8,174 bases of DNA from an uncultured Nitrospina sp. (GTDB taxonomy: Bacteria; Nitrospinota; Nitrospinia; Nitrospinales; VA-1): contig CAJWOD010000053.1 in assembly GCA_913044145.1 (NCBI GenBank), positions 1-8,174 of the forward strand, in the 5' to 3' direction. Position 1 is the first letter of the stretch. Each line of letters starts with the position of its first letter. This document shows, in pieces, positions 1 to 5,543 of the stretch. Under the pieces are notes generated by a model. That model did not search any database. It was not told where the DNA came from and saw only the letters and a program-made list of their open reading frames with translations. The translations under genes were made by a program, and so were the position numbers.

Positions 1-19
1 TATTTCACGGAGTGGTTTA

Positions 20-553
20 ATGGCTGGGTTATATAGAACAGAAACTGAGATGAGTCTAGGCAATAATGTCATCGTTACGCAGATGACGCAAGCCATCAAC
101 TGGGCACGAAAATATTCATTTTTTATATATCCCTTCATTACGGCATGTTGTGGAATGGAGTTTATGTCCGTAGCCGGTCCTAGATACGACTTGGATCGTA
201 TGGGTGCAGCATTTCCTCGTTTCTCACCAAGACAAGCCGACTTGCTCATGGTGGTGGGAACCATTAGTCATAAACAGGCTCCGATTTTAGTCAAAGTTTA
301 TAATCAAATGACAGAACCAAAATGGGTAGTGGCTTATGGAGTGTGTACCGTCTCCGGTGGATTTTATGACAACTACGCAACGGTTATGGGAATAGATACG
401 TTGATTCCGGTAGATGTTTATATCCCGGGTTGTCCACCACGACCCGAAATGGTCATAGACGCGCTAATGAAACTTCAAGATAAAGTCCAAGCCGAAACTC
501 TAGAAGACCATGTCAAAGGCCCAGCGCTCGTAACTCCCGCCAGCAAACTTTAG
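20..553 (+). CDS. nuoB: NADH-quinone oxidoreductase subunit B (complex I)
   Basis: This is the complex I connecting-module subunit that carries the terminal Fe-S cluster N2, which passes electrons to quinone at the cytoplasm-membrane interface. The protein has 177 residues, a normal length for the family. The four N2 ligands are visible: the tandem pair C43-C44 (TACCGMEF), C109 (GVCTVSGG) and C138 (PGCPPRPE). The 65- and 29-residue spacings match those of the E. coli protein. The adjacent RYDLDRMG and FSPRQADLL segments are also typical. The ATG at 20 is chosen because CGGAG lies 7 nt upstream; a second ATG at 50 has a weaker site. Phe replaces the usual hydrophobic residues in CCGMEF and GGFYDNYA, marking a divergent clade rather than the proteobacterial form. 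No nuoC follows; the next gene converges 38 nt away. nuoA may lie upstream, outside the window. Confidence 0.97.
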   Translation: MAGLYRTETEMSLGNNVIVTQMTQAINWARKYSFFIYPFITACCGMEFMSVAGPRYDLDRMGAAFPRFSPRQADLLMVVGTISHKQAPILVKVYNQMTEPKWVVAYGVCTVSGGFYDNYATVMGIDTLIPVDVYIPGCPPRPEMVIDALMKLQDKVQAETLEDHVKGPALVTPASKL

Positions 554-594
554 CCTAACTAAAATTAGGTAAGTACCCTTTAGGACTAAGCCTA
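554..594. terminator. Convergent junction with short inverted repeats (weak candidate terminator)
   Basis: Directly after the nuoB stop lies CCTAA (554-558), a 6-nt loop and TTAGG (565-569). These are followed by GGTA-AG-TACC (568-577) and TAGG...CCTA (581-584, 591-594), the last overlapping the stop codon of the converging gene. Stems are only 4-5 bp and there is no strong T tract, so this is at best a poor bidirectional terminator. It is listed because nothing else separates the two convergent genes. Confidence 0.22.
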
Positions 595-1857
595 TTGCCT
601 TGCTGCTTCCTTAAGCATTTTGGCTGCCCCTTGGCGTTCGATCTCAGTGAAATTTTTTGATTTCATCATTCGCTTGACTTGAAGGTGTTTTTCTTGCACG
701 AACTTTTTTAGATCTTCTTCGTTTACGACTTTCAAATTAACCTCTCCATCAGGACCAACATACCGATTCTTTAAAAAATGGAAATAAAGGCCTAGTCGTA
801 GTCTTGGGTCTCTGATATTCATTTTATAGGTCAGGATCATCAAAGCCTCCCGTTTGCGATCTATTTTGTAACCCAATCGGGTGTTATCCAGTTTATTAAA
901 TTGTTGTTCGAGAATAGAGAATGCTTCTTCGCTTTCGCTTTCCAACTCTTTCAAGTCTGGTAAAGGCAATAATTTTGCAGCCGAAATATCGAGCAATAAG
1001 GACATATCTCGAGTTTGCTCACCCAGGTAAGCAGCTTCAATAGGAAACTGGTGATTTAATCTTTCTTCCTCCTTTAAAATTGGCTCCATCTTTTTTATTT
1101 GCTCTTTAAGTTTTTTCAGGCTTTCCTCATCAAAAGGCATTAAAAACCATTGCACTTCTTTTGGGATATTCAAATCTTCTCGGATGGGCCTTGCAAAAAA
1201 CCTGTCTAAAATCTTTGGGAATTCAGGAAGGAAGAATTCGGTGACCATATCAGCAAAATAAGGGAAATTTAGAATCAAAAATCTAGGGTCAGAGCGGATA
1301 TTCAGTCCATAGGCTTCCAACTCATTGGCCGAGCCGACAAAGGATTGCGTTAAGTGAATTGACTCATGTAGATGTGTTGCATTTCCATAGACGCGACTGT
1401 CTATAAGGATAGCTGCTGGAGAAATTCTTATGGAATCAAATGTTGTATGCGCAAATTGCCAAGGTTGCAACAATTCGCCAGACCAGGATTGAATAATAAA
1501 CTGTTTAAGGGGGACTGGAGTAAGATCTGGAAAAATAGAATCTAAACGCTTCAGCGTTTGCCGCATCCGGTTTGCAGAAAGATCTAGCAGGTCATTCGCT
1601 TGATGGCATCCGCCGCAACCGAAAGCTTTAAAACCGGGAATGGAAAAAACAGTTGGCTCACCTTCGGTAAGAAGTTGAACGCTTTTTTTGGGCCCGACTG
1701 TTGCGTCAAAACCTTCAACTGGTTTCTTGGGTTCATGTATTTTTATTAATCTATCCAGCTCTCCTAACCCTATTTTTTCTTCAGCAAAAAGAGAGGGACT
1801 CAGACAATGGAGCAGGAGGAAACCCCCGATCATTAAAAAACGATATCGAATCAACAA
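592..1857 (-). CDS. Exported monoheme c-type protein with an HExxH metallopeptidase-like motif
   Basis: I do not recognise this family. Seen in the sequence: an N-terminal signal peptide (charged n-region with R4 and R6, hydrophobic to about residue 24, ending SLFA); one c-heme attachment site, C81-GG-C84-H85; then HLHESIHLTQ with H164-E165 and H168, followed by NELEAYG, where E179 or E181 could be a third zinc ligand. HExxHxxQ...ExEAY resembles gluzincin-type peptidases. The last 180 residues are charged and helix-rich, with coiled-coil character near 245-275. No typical distal Met pattern follows the heme; M98 or H137 are candidates. Export fits periplasmic heme attachment. The start is TTG: two TTG codons occur in tandem (1855-1857 and 1852-1854) behind GGAG at 1861-1864. 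Spacing favours the second one. An ATG at 1833 would remove the charged n-region. The gene lies 86 nt downstream of the multiheme gene on the same strand. Confidence 0.8.
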   Translation of the reverse strand: MLIRYRFLMIGGFLLLHCLSPSLFAEEKIGLGELDRLIKIHEPKKPVEGFDATVGPKKSVQLLTEGEPTVFSIPGFKAFGCGGCHQANDLLDLSANRMRQTLKRLDSIFPDLTPVPLKQFIIQSWSGELLQPWQFAHTTFDSIRISPAAILIDSRVYGNATHLHESIHLTQSFVGSANELEAYGLNIRSDPRFLILNFPYFADMVTEFFLPEFPKILDRFFARPIREDLNIPKEVQWFLMPFDEESLKKLKEQIKKMEPILKEEERLNHQFPIEAAYLGEQTRDMSLLLDISAAKLLPLPDLKELESESEEAFSILEQQFNKLDNTRLGYKIDRKREALMILTYKMNIRDPRLRLGLYFHFLKNRYVGPDGEVNLKVVNEEDLKKFVQEKHLQVKRMMKSKNFTEIERQGAAKMLKEAARQ

Positions 1858-1891
1858 AAGCTCCGTTGTATTATGTAAAATTGTCGTTAGT

Positions 1892-1927
1892 CGTCTTAAA
1901 AAAAGGAGGTATCTTTTTTTAAGGACG
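1892..1927 (-). terminator. Hairpin with A7/T7 arms between the two cytochrome genes
   Basis: A near-perfect inverted repeat pairs 1892-1905 with 1913-1927: CGTC-TT-A7-G against C-T7-AA-GGACG. It has one bulged base and a 7-nt loop. It sits 17 nt beyond the stop of the upstream minus-strand gene and within the gap before the next one. On the minus strand the T7 run is inside the distal arm rather than after a GC-rich stem, so it is an atypical terminator. It could equally be an mRNA processing or stability element. Confidence 0.42.
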
Positions 1928-1943
1928 CTCCGATAGGAATTAA

Positions 1944-3665
1944 TTATTTTGGTTTAATGATATTAAACCGTTGCCAAACGCTGATAACTTTGCGCCCGTT
2001 CCTATCTTCTTTGACACCGTCCCAGACCGCGAATGCCATCAGACCAGGGTCAATCCGTTTAGCAAAATCCACATCCCACTTTCCTGTTTTAGGCATATCA
2101 CGAAGAAAGACAACCGACCAGGTTCCATCTTTCCATTCTCCTGATCCTTCAACATTCTGGTTTTCTGGAGGTTGTGGAGTGATTGTGCCGAAACCTTCTG
2201 CATTTAATTCTTCAACAGGATTTTCTCCCGTCGGATTCAATTTAGAAACAGGATTAGACATGATGCCCCCATAGATTAACGCATCCATATCTACACCCCC
2301 ACCGGCATACTCGAGATCATCTTCTGCTTCAAGGGCTTCTTCTAGCCCAGCTTTCCAATGCCAAATGTTCACCGGTTTGTTACGGTTTCCCATTCCAAAG
2401 AAGGGTTCGTTGTGACCATGTGTATGCAAAGTCACTGCTCCTAATGCGAATTGAACCGCAACACCATCGCGGAAAATATCTGAATGCAACTCCGAAAAAG
2501 CATCATGAGTAGGGTCGTTCCATTTTATTCGAATAGCAAGTTGCTCGCCATTGTTTACTGAGGCGACATTAACCACTTCAATTGCGTCACGTCGTGCAGA
2601 GAGTGGTCTCAATACCAAATTGGTTGTTTTTACTCCTTCCCAGACAGGACTGAATGGATCCGTGTTTAGTTCCACACCGATAGGAAAGGAATATATATCC
2701 GTTTCAAATTCTGCATGTTTAAATTCTTTAACAAAGTTGGAACGGATAAAATGCACCAAAGCCCAGCGATCTTCTTCTGGGATATCGATATAAGATCGCA
2801 TTGGTGTTCCATCGAGACCTGATGAAATGGTTCGGAAAATATCATCTGGTTTATGGCCGCCTTTTAGAGCCTGCGGATTTGTAATATCGTGAACAAATAC
2901 AGCATGCTTCCAGGCATCCATCAAAGACTCAGCTAATTCGCCATCGCCCTTCAAAGAATCTCCATGACAACGATTGCATTTCATTTCCTCATAAACTTTT
3001 TTGCCACGGGCAATTAATTCAACCGAAGATTCAGGATGGGTCTTAGGTACGATTTTTTCACCCTGCGCTTCTTTTTTAAATCTAGGCGAAAAGTTTTTTA
3101 TATGATTAATCAGAGCCCAGGTGTCTTCTGGAGTCAACGCATCTTTCCAAGCTGGCATAGAAGTACCGGGCACACCTTCTATAATGGTGCGATACAGATC
3201 TTCATCACGGGGCAGGGTTCCCGTGGGAGTGGTACGGAATTTGAAAATTCCTTTACGGAAGTCGCGCGGCCAGGGATAAAGGTATTCCGTTGCTTTTCCA
3301 CCGCCATTACCATCTTCTCCATGGCAGAACACGCACATATGCATAAAAATATTACGACCCCGAGCCAAAAAGGCTTTGCTGTCCAGATTTTCGGGTTTAG
3401 TCATTCCCATATCGTCATGCGCGCCCTGGGTTCGAAAAATACTACCATCGCTTGTTCCGTGGTCCATATGGCCATGATCCATTTCGTCAGATTTGATGCG
3501 ATATTCATCGCCGGAAGACGCTGGGATACTTGAATGATCCATCGAACCATGATCCATGGACCCGTGGTCCATATGTTTTTCTTCTGAAAAAGCGGTGGGC
3601 GCGATCCAGCAAACTCCAAAAATTACAGCAAATATAAAAGTGTAAGAATTTTTGTTCAGTTTCAT
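1944..3665 (-). CDS. Periplasmic diheme cytochrome c fused to an ethylbenzene dehydrogenase/NxrC-like heme-b domain
   Basis: The architecture matches the electron-transfer gamma subunit of type II DMSO-reductase enzymes, extended by two cytochrome c domains. In order: signal peptide (1-27); Met/His-rich segment (31-70) with MDHG repeats; cytochrome c domain 1 with C111-VF-C114-H115 and distal M170 in GTSMPAW; cytochrome c domain 2 with C230-NR-C233-H234 and distal M289 in GTPMRS; and an EB_dh-type domain (about 320-573) with NPV-like NKPVNIWHWKAG at 428-440, where K438 is a candidate heme-b axial ligand by analogy to EbdC. Nitrite oxidisers carry such proteins as candidate NxrC subunits, which is why I favour that role. 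No molybdopterin alpha or beta subunit is in the window, so the partner is inferred. The start has AGGAG (3672-3676) at 6-nt spacing. Confidence 0.88.
   Translation of the reverse strand: MKLNKNSYTFIFAVIFGVCWIAPTAFSEEKHMDHGSMDHGSMDHSSIPASSGDEYRIKSDEMDHGHMDHGTSDGSIFRTQGAHDDMGMTKPENLDSKAFLARGRNIFMHMCVFCHGEDGNGGGKATEYLYPWPRDFRKGIFKFRTTPTGTLPRDEDLYRTIIEGVPGTSMPAWKDALTPEDTWALINHIKNFSPRFKKEAQGEKIVPKTHPESSVELIARGKKVYEEMKCNRCHGDSLKGDGELAESLMDAWKHAVFVHDITNPQALKGGHKPDDIFRTISSGLDGTPMRSYIDIPEEDRWALVHFIRSNFVKEFKHAEFETDIYSFPIGVELNTDPFSPVWEGVKTTNLVLRPLSARRDAIEVVNVASVNNGEQLAIRIKWNDPTHDAFSELHSDIFRDGVAVQFALGAVTLHTHGHNEPFFGMGNRNKPVNIWHWKAGLEEALEAEDDLEYAGGGVDMDALIYGGIMSNPVSKLNPTGENPVEELNAEGFGTITPQPPENQNVEGSGEWKDGTWSVVFLRDMPKTGKWDVDFAKRIDPGLMAFAVWDGVKEDRNGRKVISVWQRFNIIKPK
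3456..3572 (-). repeat. Coding repeats for MDHG/MDHS metal-binding-like motifs
   Basis: Residues 32-44 and 62-70 of the multiheme protein hold five short M-D-H units (three in the first block, spaced 5 residues apart, and two in the second). At DNA level these are near-identical 15-nt units. The segment lies just after the signal peptide, before the first heme domain. Met/His-rich periplasmic stretches of this kind often bind copper; here that is inference only. Confidence 0.75.
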
Positions 3666-3676
3666 TATTCACTCCT

Positions 3677-3692
3677 GCCCCTTTGGCGGGGC
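3677..3692 (-). promoter_or_regulatory. GC hairpin abutting the Shine-Dalgarno of the multiheme gene
   Basis: GCCCC-N6-GGGGC forms a 5-bp all-GC stem. On the minus strand it ends exactly where the AGGAG ribosome site (3672-3676) begins. Its loop half GCCAA could pair instead with TTGGC upstream (reverse complement of 3706-3710), so two folds are possible. It may tune translation or protect the mRNA 5' region; the effect is inferred. Confidence 0.35.
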
Positions 3693-3718
3693 CACTCGTC
3701 GTCGGGCCAATAGGCTGA

Positions 3719-3732
3719 TAACCGTATGGTTA
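3719..3732. promoter_or_regulatory. Dyad TAACC-N4-GGTTA upstream of the multiheme gene
   Basis: Perfect 5-bp arms around GTAT lie 54 nt upstream of the start codon, in the leader or promoter of the multiheme gene. The same half-sites, without spacer, recur at 7044-7053. No convincing -35/-10 pair was found nearby, so its role as an operator is speculative. Confidence 0.25.
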
Positions 3733-3753
3733 ACTACCAGGCCTTTCTATTAA

Positions 3754-3796
3754 CCGCTAGCACTTCCATCCGCATTAAAGAGCATCACGCTAGCGG
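3754..3796 (-). terminator. 8-bp inverted repeat CCGCTAGC-N27-GCTAGCGG at the end of the DUF1566 gene
   Basis: Perfect arms at 3754-3761 and 3789-3796; each contains the palindrome GCTAGC. The stop codon TAG (3792-3790) of the DUF1566 gene lies inside one arm. Position suggests a 3' hairpin, but the loop is long and no T run follows on the minus strand. It could instead be a protein-binding dyad for the downstream gene. Confidence 0.35.
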
Positions 3797-4275
3797 ACCA
3801 TTTTTACACCTTGATCTAAATCTGCTAAATCTTTTAAATTGAAATAATTTTCTTTTTGCCCTAAACCAAAATACCAGGCGTGGTCCAATCCCCTTTCTTC
3901 GCCCGTCCAAAGATAATAACTACCTCCACTCTGAAACTCAGACGCTAATCCTAGAGTTTCATCATCCTTACTTTTAACCTTTCCTGACGACAACCATAAG
4001 TTGTTCAATTCAGTCAATGAGGGTAAACGCCAATTGTCATGACCACCAAATTTTTCGGAATTTTTTAAAGTTATATATTCCAGAGCATCGTACCAGTTCA
4101 CACCTTTTTTAAGGTCGTGATAGGAATCGCCTTTTTGCCAGACTAATCCTGTGCCATCGTCGGTAATAGTACCGTCTTTATTATCTATAAAGGGTCCGGC
4201 CCAGGTAAGGTTAGAAAAGTAGAATAAAGCAATGAAGACCGAAGAGATAAAGTATGCGAAAGCTTTCGACAACAT
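3790..4275 (-). CDS. Secreted DUF1566 (Lcl_C-type) domain protein
   Basis: A 161-residue exported protein of the DUF1566/Lcl C-terminal domain family, whose members are extracytoplasmic and mostly of unknown function (some adhesin-like, sharing a C-type-lectin-like fold). A signal peptide spans residues 1-26, with a likely cut after TWA. The family signature follows: DGTITDDGTGLVWQK (34-48), a WYDAL helix (61-65), HDNWRLPSLTEL (79-90), the YLWTGEE strand in place of the usual YWSST (121-127), and the terminal KMVR in place of the usual C-V-R. It holds a single domain and nothing else. AGAGG (4283-4287) sits 7 nt before the ATG. The gene has its own extended -10 promoter. No catalytic function can be assigned. 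Confidence 0.88.
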   Translation of the reverse strand: MLSKAFAYFISSVFIALFYFSNLTWAGPFIDNKDGTITDDGTGLVWQKGDSYHDLKKGVNWYDALEYITLKNSEKFGGHDNWRLPSLTELNNLWLSSGKVKSKDDETLGLASEFQSGGSYYLWTGEERGLDHAWYFGLGQKENYFNLKDLADLDQGVKMVR

Positions 4276-4311
4276 GAAAAGACCTCTTTTTGTGTTTAAT
4301 GCTATTCAATC

Positions 4312-4338
4312 ATTATACCAGACCTCTTCTTTTTTCAA
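4312..4338 (-). promoter_or_regulatory. Extended -10 sigma70-type promoter for the DUF1566 gene
   Basis: On the minus strand TTGAAA (4338-4333) is followed after 15 nt by a consensus TATAAT (4317-4312) preceded by TG-G, an extended -10. The start point would be near 4305, giving a leader of about 30 nt. The 15-nt spacer is short, but the extended -10 compensates. The 9-mer AAGAGGTCT occurs in the spacer (4328-4320) and again over the ribosome site (4288-4280), exactly 40 bp apart. Confidence 0.7.
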
Positions 4339-4345
4339 GGAAGAC

Positions 4346-4359
4346 AAATATTAATATTT
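4346..4359. repeat. Perfect 14-bp AT palindrome AAATATTAATATTT
   Basis: A self-complementary 14-mer just upstream of the -35 of the DUF1566 promoter. It could be an operator or UP-like AT element. In AT-rich DNA such palindromes can also arise by chance. Confidence 0.35.
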
Positions 4360-4549
4360 ATTAATAAAAGTTTAACCAAATACAATTTCCCTGAGATGGG
4401 GAAAAACCCGCTTTTTTGTGAGGATTCTTGCCTATTAAAACGATGGGATTTTAAATAATGGAGCATCTAATGCATGCTGCATGGTGCAATAAGGTAGAAT
4501 TACCCTGGTTAAACAACGGTATGGAACCTTAAAAGACGGAACTTTTTAT

Positions 4550-4594
4550 TACCTAAGCATCCATTGCGGAATTTACACTGCTTAGGTATGCTTA
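4550..4594. promoter_or_regulatory. Operator-like array: 10-bp inverted repeat plus direct TGCTTA half-sites
   Basis: TACCTAAGCA (4550-4559) and TGCTTAGGTA (4579-4588) are perfect inverted copies 29 bp apart centre to centre. A further TGCTTA at 4589-4594 is a direct repeat of 4579-4584 with a 10-bp period, one helical turn. The -35 box of the adjacent promoter lies in the loop, and two half-sites fill the -35/-10 spacer. This geometry suits a repressor or looping regulator. No T tract follows, so it is unlikely to be a terminator. Confidence 0.5.
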
Positions 4595-4601
4595 CCATAA
4601 T
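4572..4601 (+). promoter_or_regulatory. Sigma70-type promoter for the small membrane protein
   Basis: TTTACA (4572-4577) and CATAAT (4596-4601) each match the consensus at five of six positions, with an 18-nt spacer. Transcription would start near 4608, leaving a leader of about 26 nt before GTG at 4634. It overlaps the TGCTTA array. Confidence 0.6.
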
Positions 4602-4633
4602 TTTATTCAGAATCTTTCTAATAGGAACCTGTT

Positions 4634-4786
4634 GTGGATAACTTTTTAATGTCAATTGAAGCATTGGTTATCGATCTGCCACCTTTACTACAAATGCTTC
4701 TTGGTATTTTTATTATGGTCGGACTGGTTAAGCTCTTTATGTTTACTGTAGACTTTATTGAAGACCGCCGTGAAGGGAAAAAATAG
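4634..4786 (+). CDS. Small single-pass membrane protein, unknown function
   Basis: A short reading frame of 50 residues from GTG at 4634 (TAGGAA ribosome site at 4622-4627, about 7 nt away), or 45 residues from ATG at 4649 (only a weak GGA 10 nt upstream). From the ATG, the protein begins MSIEALVIDLPPLLQ, then has a hydrophobic helix at about residues 13-34 (LLQMLLGIFIMVGLVKLF and onward), and ends in a charged tail, DFIEDRREGKK. Charge distribution predicts a cytoplasmic C-terminus. It has its own promoter and sits tail to tail with the metallo-beta-lactamase gene, with one base between the two stop codons. I recognise no family. The promoter, ribosome site, coherent helix and tight packing support it as a real gene. 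Confidence 0.6.
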   Translation: MDNFLMSIEALVIDLPPLLQMLLGIFIMVGLVKLFMFTVDFIEDRREGKK

Positions 4787-4787
4787 C

Positions 4788-5540
4788 TCAAAGTTCAAAT
4801 TGCATCAGATCGCGTGCCAATACCAGTTCTCCTGTATAAATATCCTGAACTTTTTTTCGAATGTTTTCCAGATCGCAGGGTGGATAAAAGTGAGTTAGGC
4901 AGATTTTTTTACAGTCAGCTTCAGCGGCCAGCTTGCCCGCGAGGGTCGGTCCTAAATGACCTTCGGATTTTTCTTCATCTGGCCAGGCACACTCCAGTAT
5001 CATCAAATCTGCCCCTCTGCCTAACTCGATCATGCCTTTACAATAATCCGTATCCCCTGAAAGCGTTACGGATTTACCTCTGTCATTTGTAAACCGATAA
5101 CCTCGACTCATGGCGATATGCTTCACTTTTCCTACCTGAACCTTTAGGGGTTCAAATTCGTAAAAGCCTTCATCTATTTCTAAAATCTTTAATTTGTATT
5201 CGGTGGGTTTCAACCAATGCTTAAAAGCTGCCATAAGTTTATCGAAGAAGTCCTGAAATCCAGGACCAGCTACAATTTCGAGATCCTTTTTTCGTGCATC
5301 TAATTGGTAGCGCGATCCAAATAAAAAGGGAATGAGATCGCACATATGGTCGGGATGATTATGTGTGAAAAATATTCGGTCGATGTTGTGGTAGGTGATA
5401 CCCAGATTAAGAAGTTGTTTAAGGTTTCCGTAACCGAAATCAACAAGCGTGTTGATTTTTTTTTCTTGGATTAGAACTCCAGAGGAATTACGTTGCAAAG
5501 AAGGTACGGCTGTTCCTGAACCAAGTATTGTTACTTTCAC
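4788..5540 (-). CDS. RNase Z-like metallo-beta-lactamase-fold hydrolase
   Basis: A 250-residue cytoplasmic metal-dependent hydrolase of the MBL fold, closest in motif layout to ribonuclease Z/ElaC-like proteins. Visible metal-binding motifs: THNHPDH (H60, H62, D64, H65), H141 in KHIAMSRGYRF, D163 in LSGDTDY, H195 in SEGHLGP and H217 in LTHFYPP. The N-terminal strand MKVTILGSGTAVP is typical of the family. It is shorter than bacterial RNase Z (about 300 residues) and no obvious exosite arm for tRNA is seen, so a general MBL hydrolase is a safer call than tRNA 3' processing. Start is GTG with only a poor AGCAG site; the preceding gene ends 3 nt upstream, so translation is probably coupled. It is last in the minus-strand run. 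Confidence 0.88.
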   Translation of the reverse strand: MKVTILGSGTAVPSLQRNSSGVLIQEKKINTLVDFGYGNLKQLLNLGITYHNIDRIFFTHNHPDHMCDLIPFLFGSRYQLDARKKDLEIVAGPGFQDFFDKLMAAFKHWLKPTEYKLKILEIDEGFYEFEPLKVQVGKVKHIAMSRGYRFTNDRGKSVTLSGDTDYCKGMIELGRGADLMILECAWPDEEKSEGHLGPTLAGKLAAEADCKKICLTHFYPPCDLENIRKKVQDIYTGELVLARDLMQFEL

Positions 5541-5543
5541 CTG

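Larger units (their letters stand above)
4339..4633. other. Gene-poor divergent intergenic region
   Basis: No convincing coding region is visible on either strand across these 295 bases. The stretch holds a 14-bp AT palindrome (4346-4359), a TTTCCC-N7-GGGAAA dyad (4386-4404), a cluster of TGCA words (4471-4486), GGTA-N4-TACC (4493-4504), and the dyad/promoter at 4550-4601. It separates divergent transcripts: the DUF1566 gene leftward and the small membrane protein rightward. A structured RNA is possible, but I recognise no family. Confidence 0.5.

Noticed and set aside
1831..1833. ATG as the start of the HExxH heme protein
   Set aside because: No ribosome site lies before it and it removes the positively charged part of the signal peptide; tandem TTG codons behind GGAG fit better.
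1870..1899. Possible promoter TTAAGA-N18-CATAAT on the minus strand before the HExxH gene
   Set aside because: The -35 match is weak, and the predicted start point would fall on the ribosome site, leaving no usable leader.
1902..1910. Perfect ribosome-site-like AAAGGAGGT on the plus strand
   Set aside because: No start codon with an extended frame follows within range; the bases are explained as part of the hairpin.
3036..3533. 165-codon open frame on the plus strand, antisense to the multiheme gene
   Set aside because: It lies entirely inside a well-supported cytochrome gene, has no recognisable domain and no ribosome site; it reflects codon bias of the opposite strand.
4398..4418. GGGG-AAAAA-CCCGC followed by six T, resembling an intrinsic terminator
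   Set aside because: Only three base pairs form, and no gene on the plus strand ends upstream of it.
4458..4532. 24-codon frame on the plus strand in the intergenic region
   Set aside because: No proper ribosome site, no recognisable signal or helix, and it ends before the operator array; too short to support.
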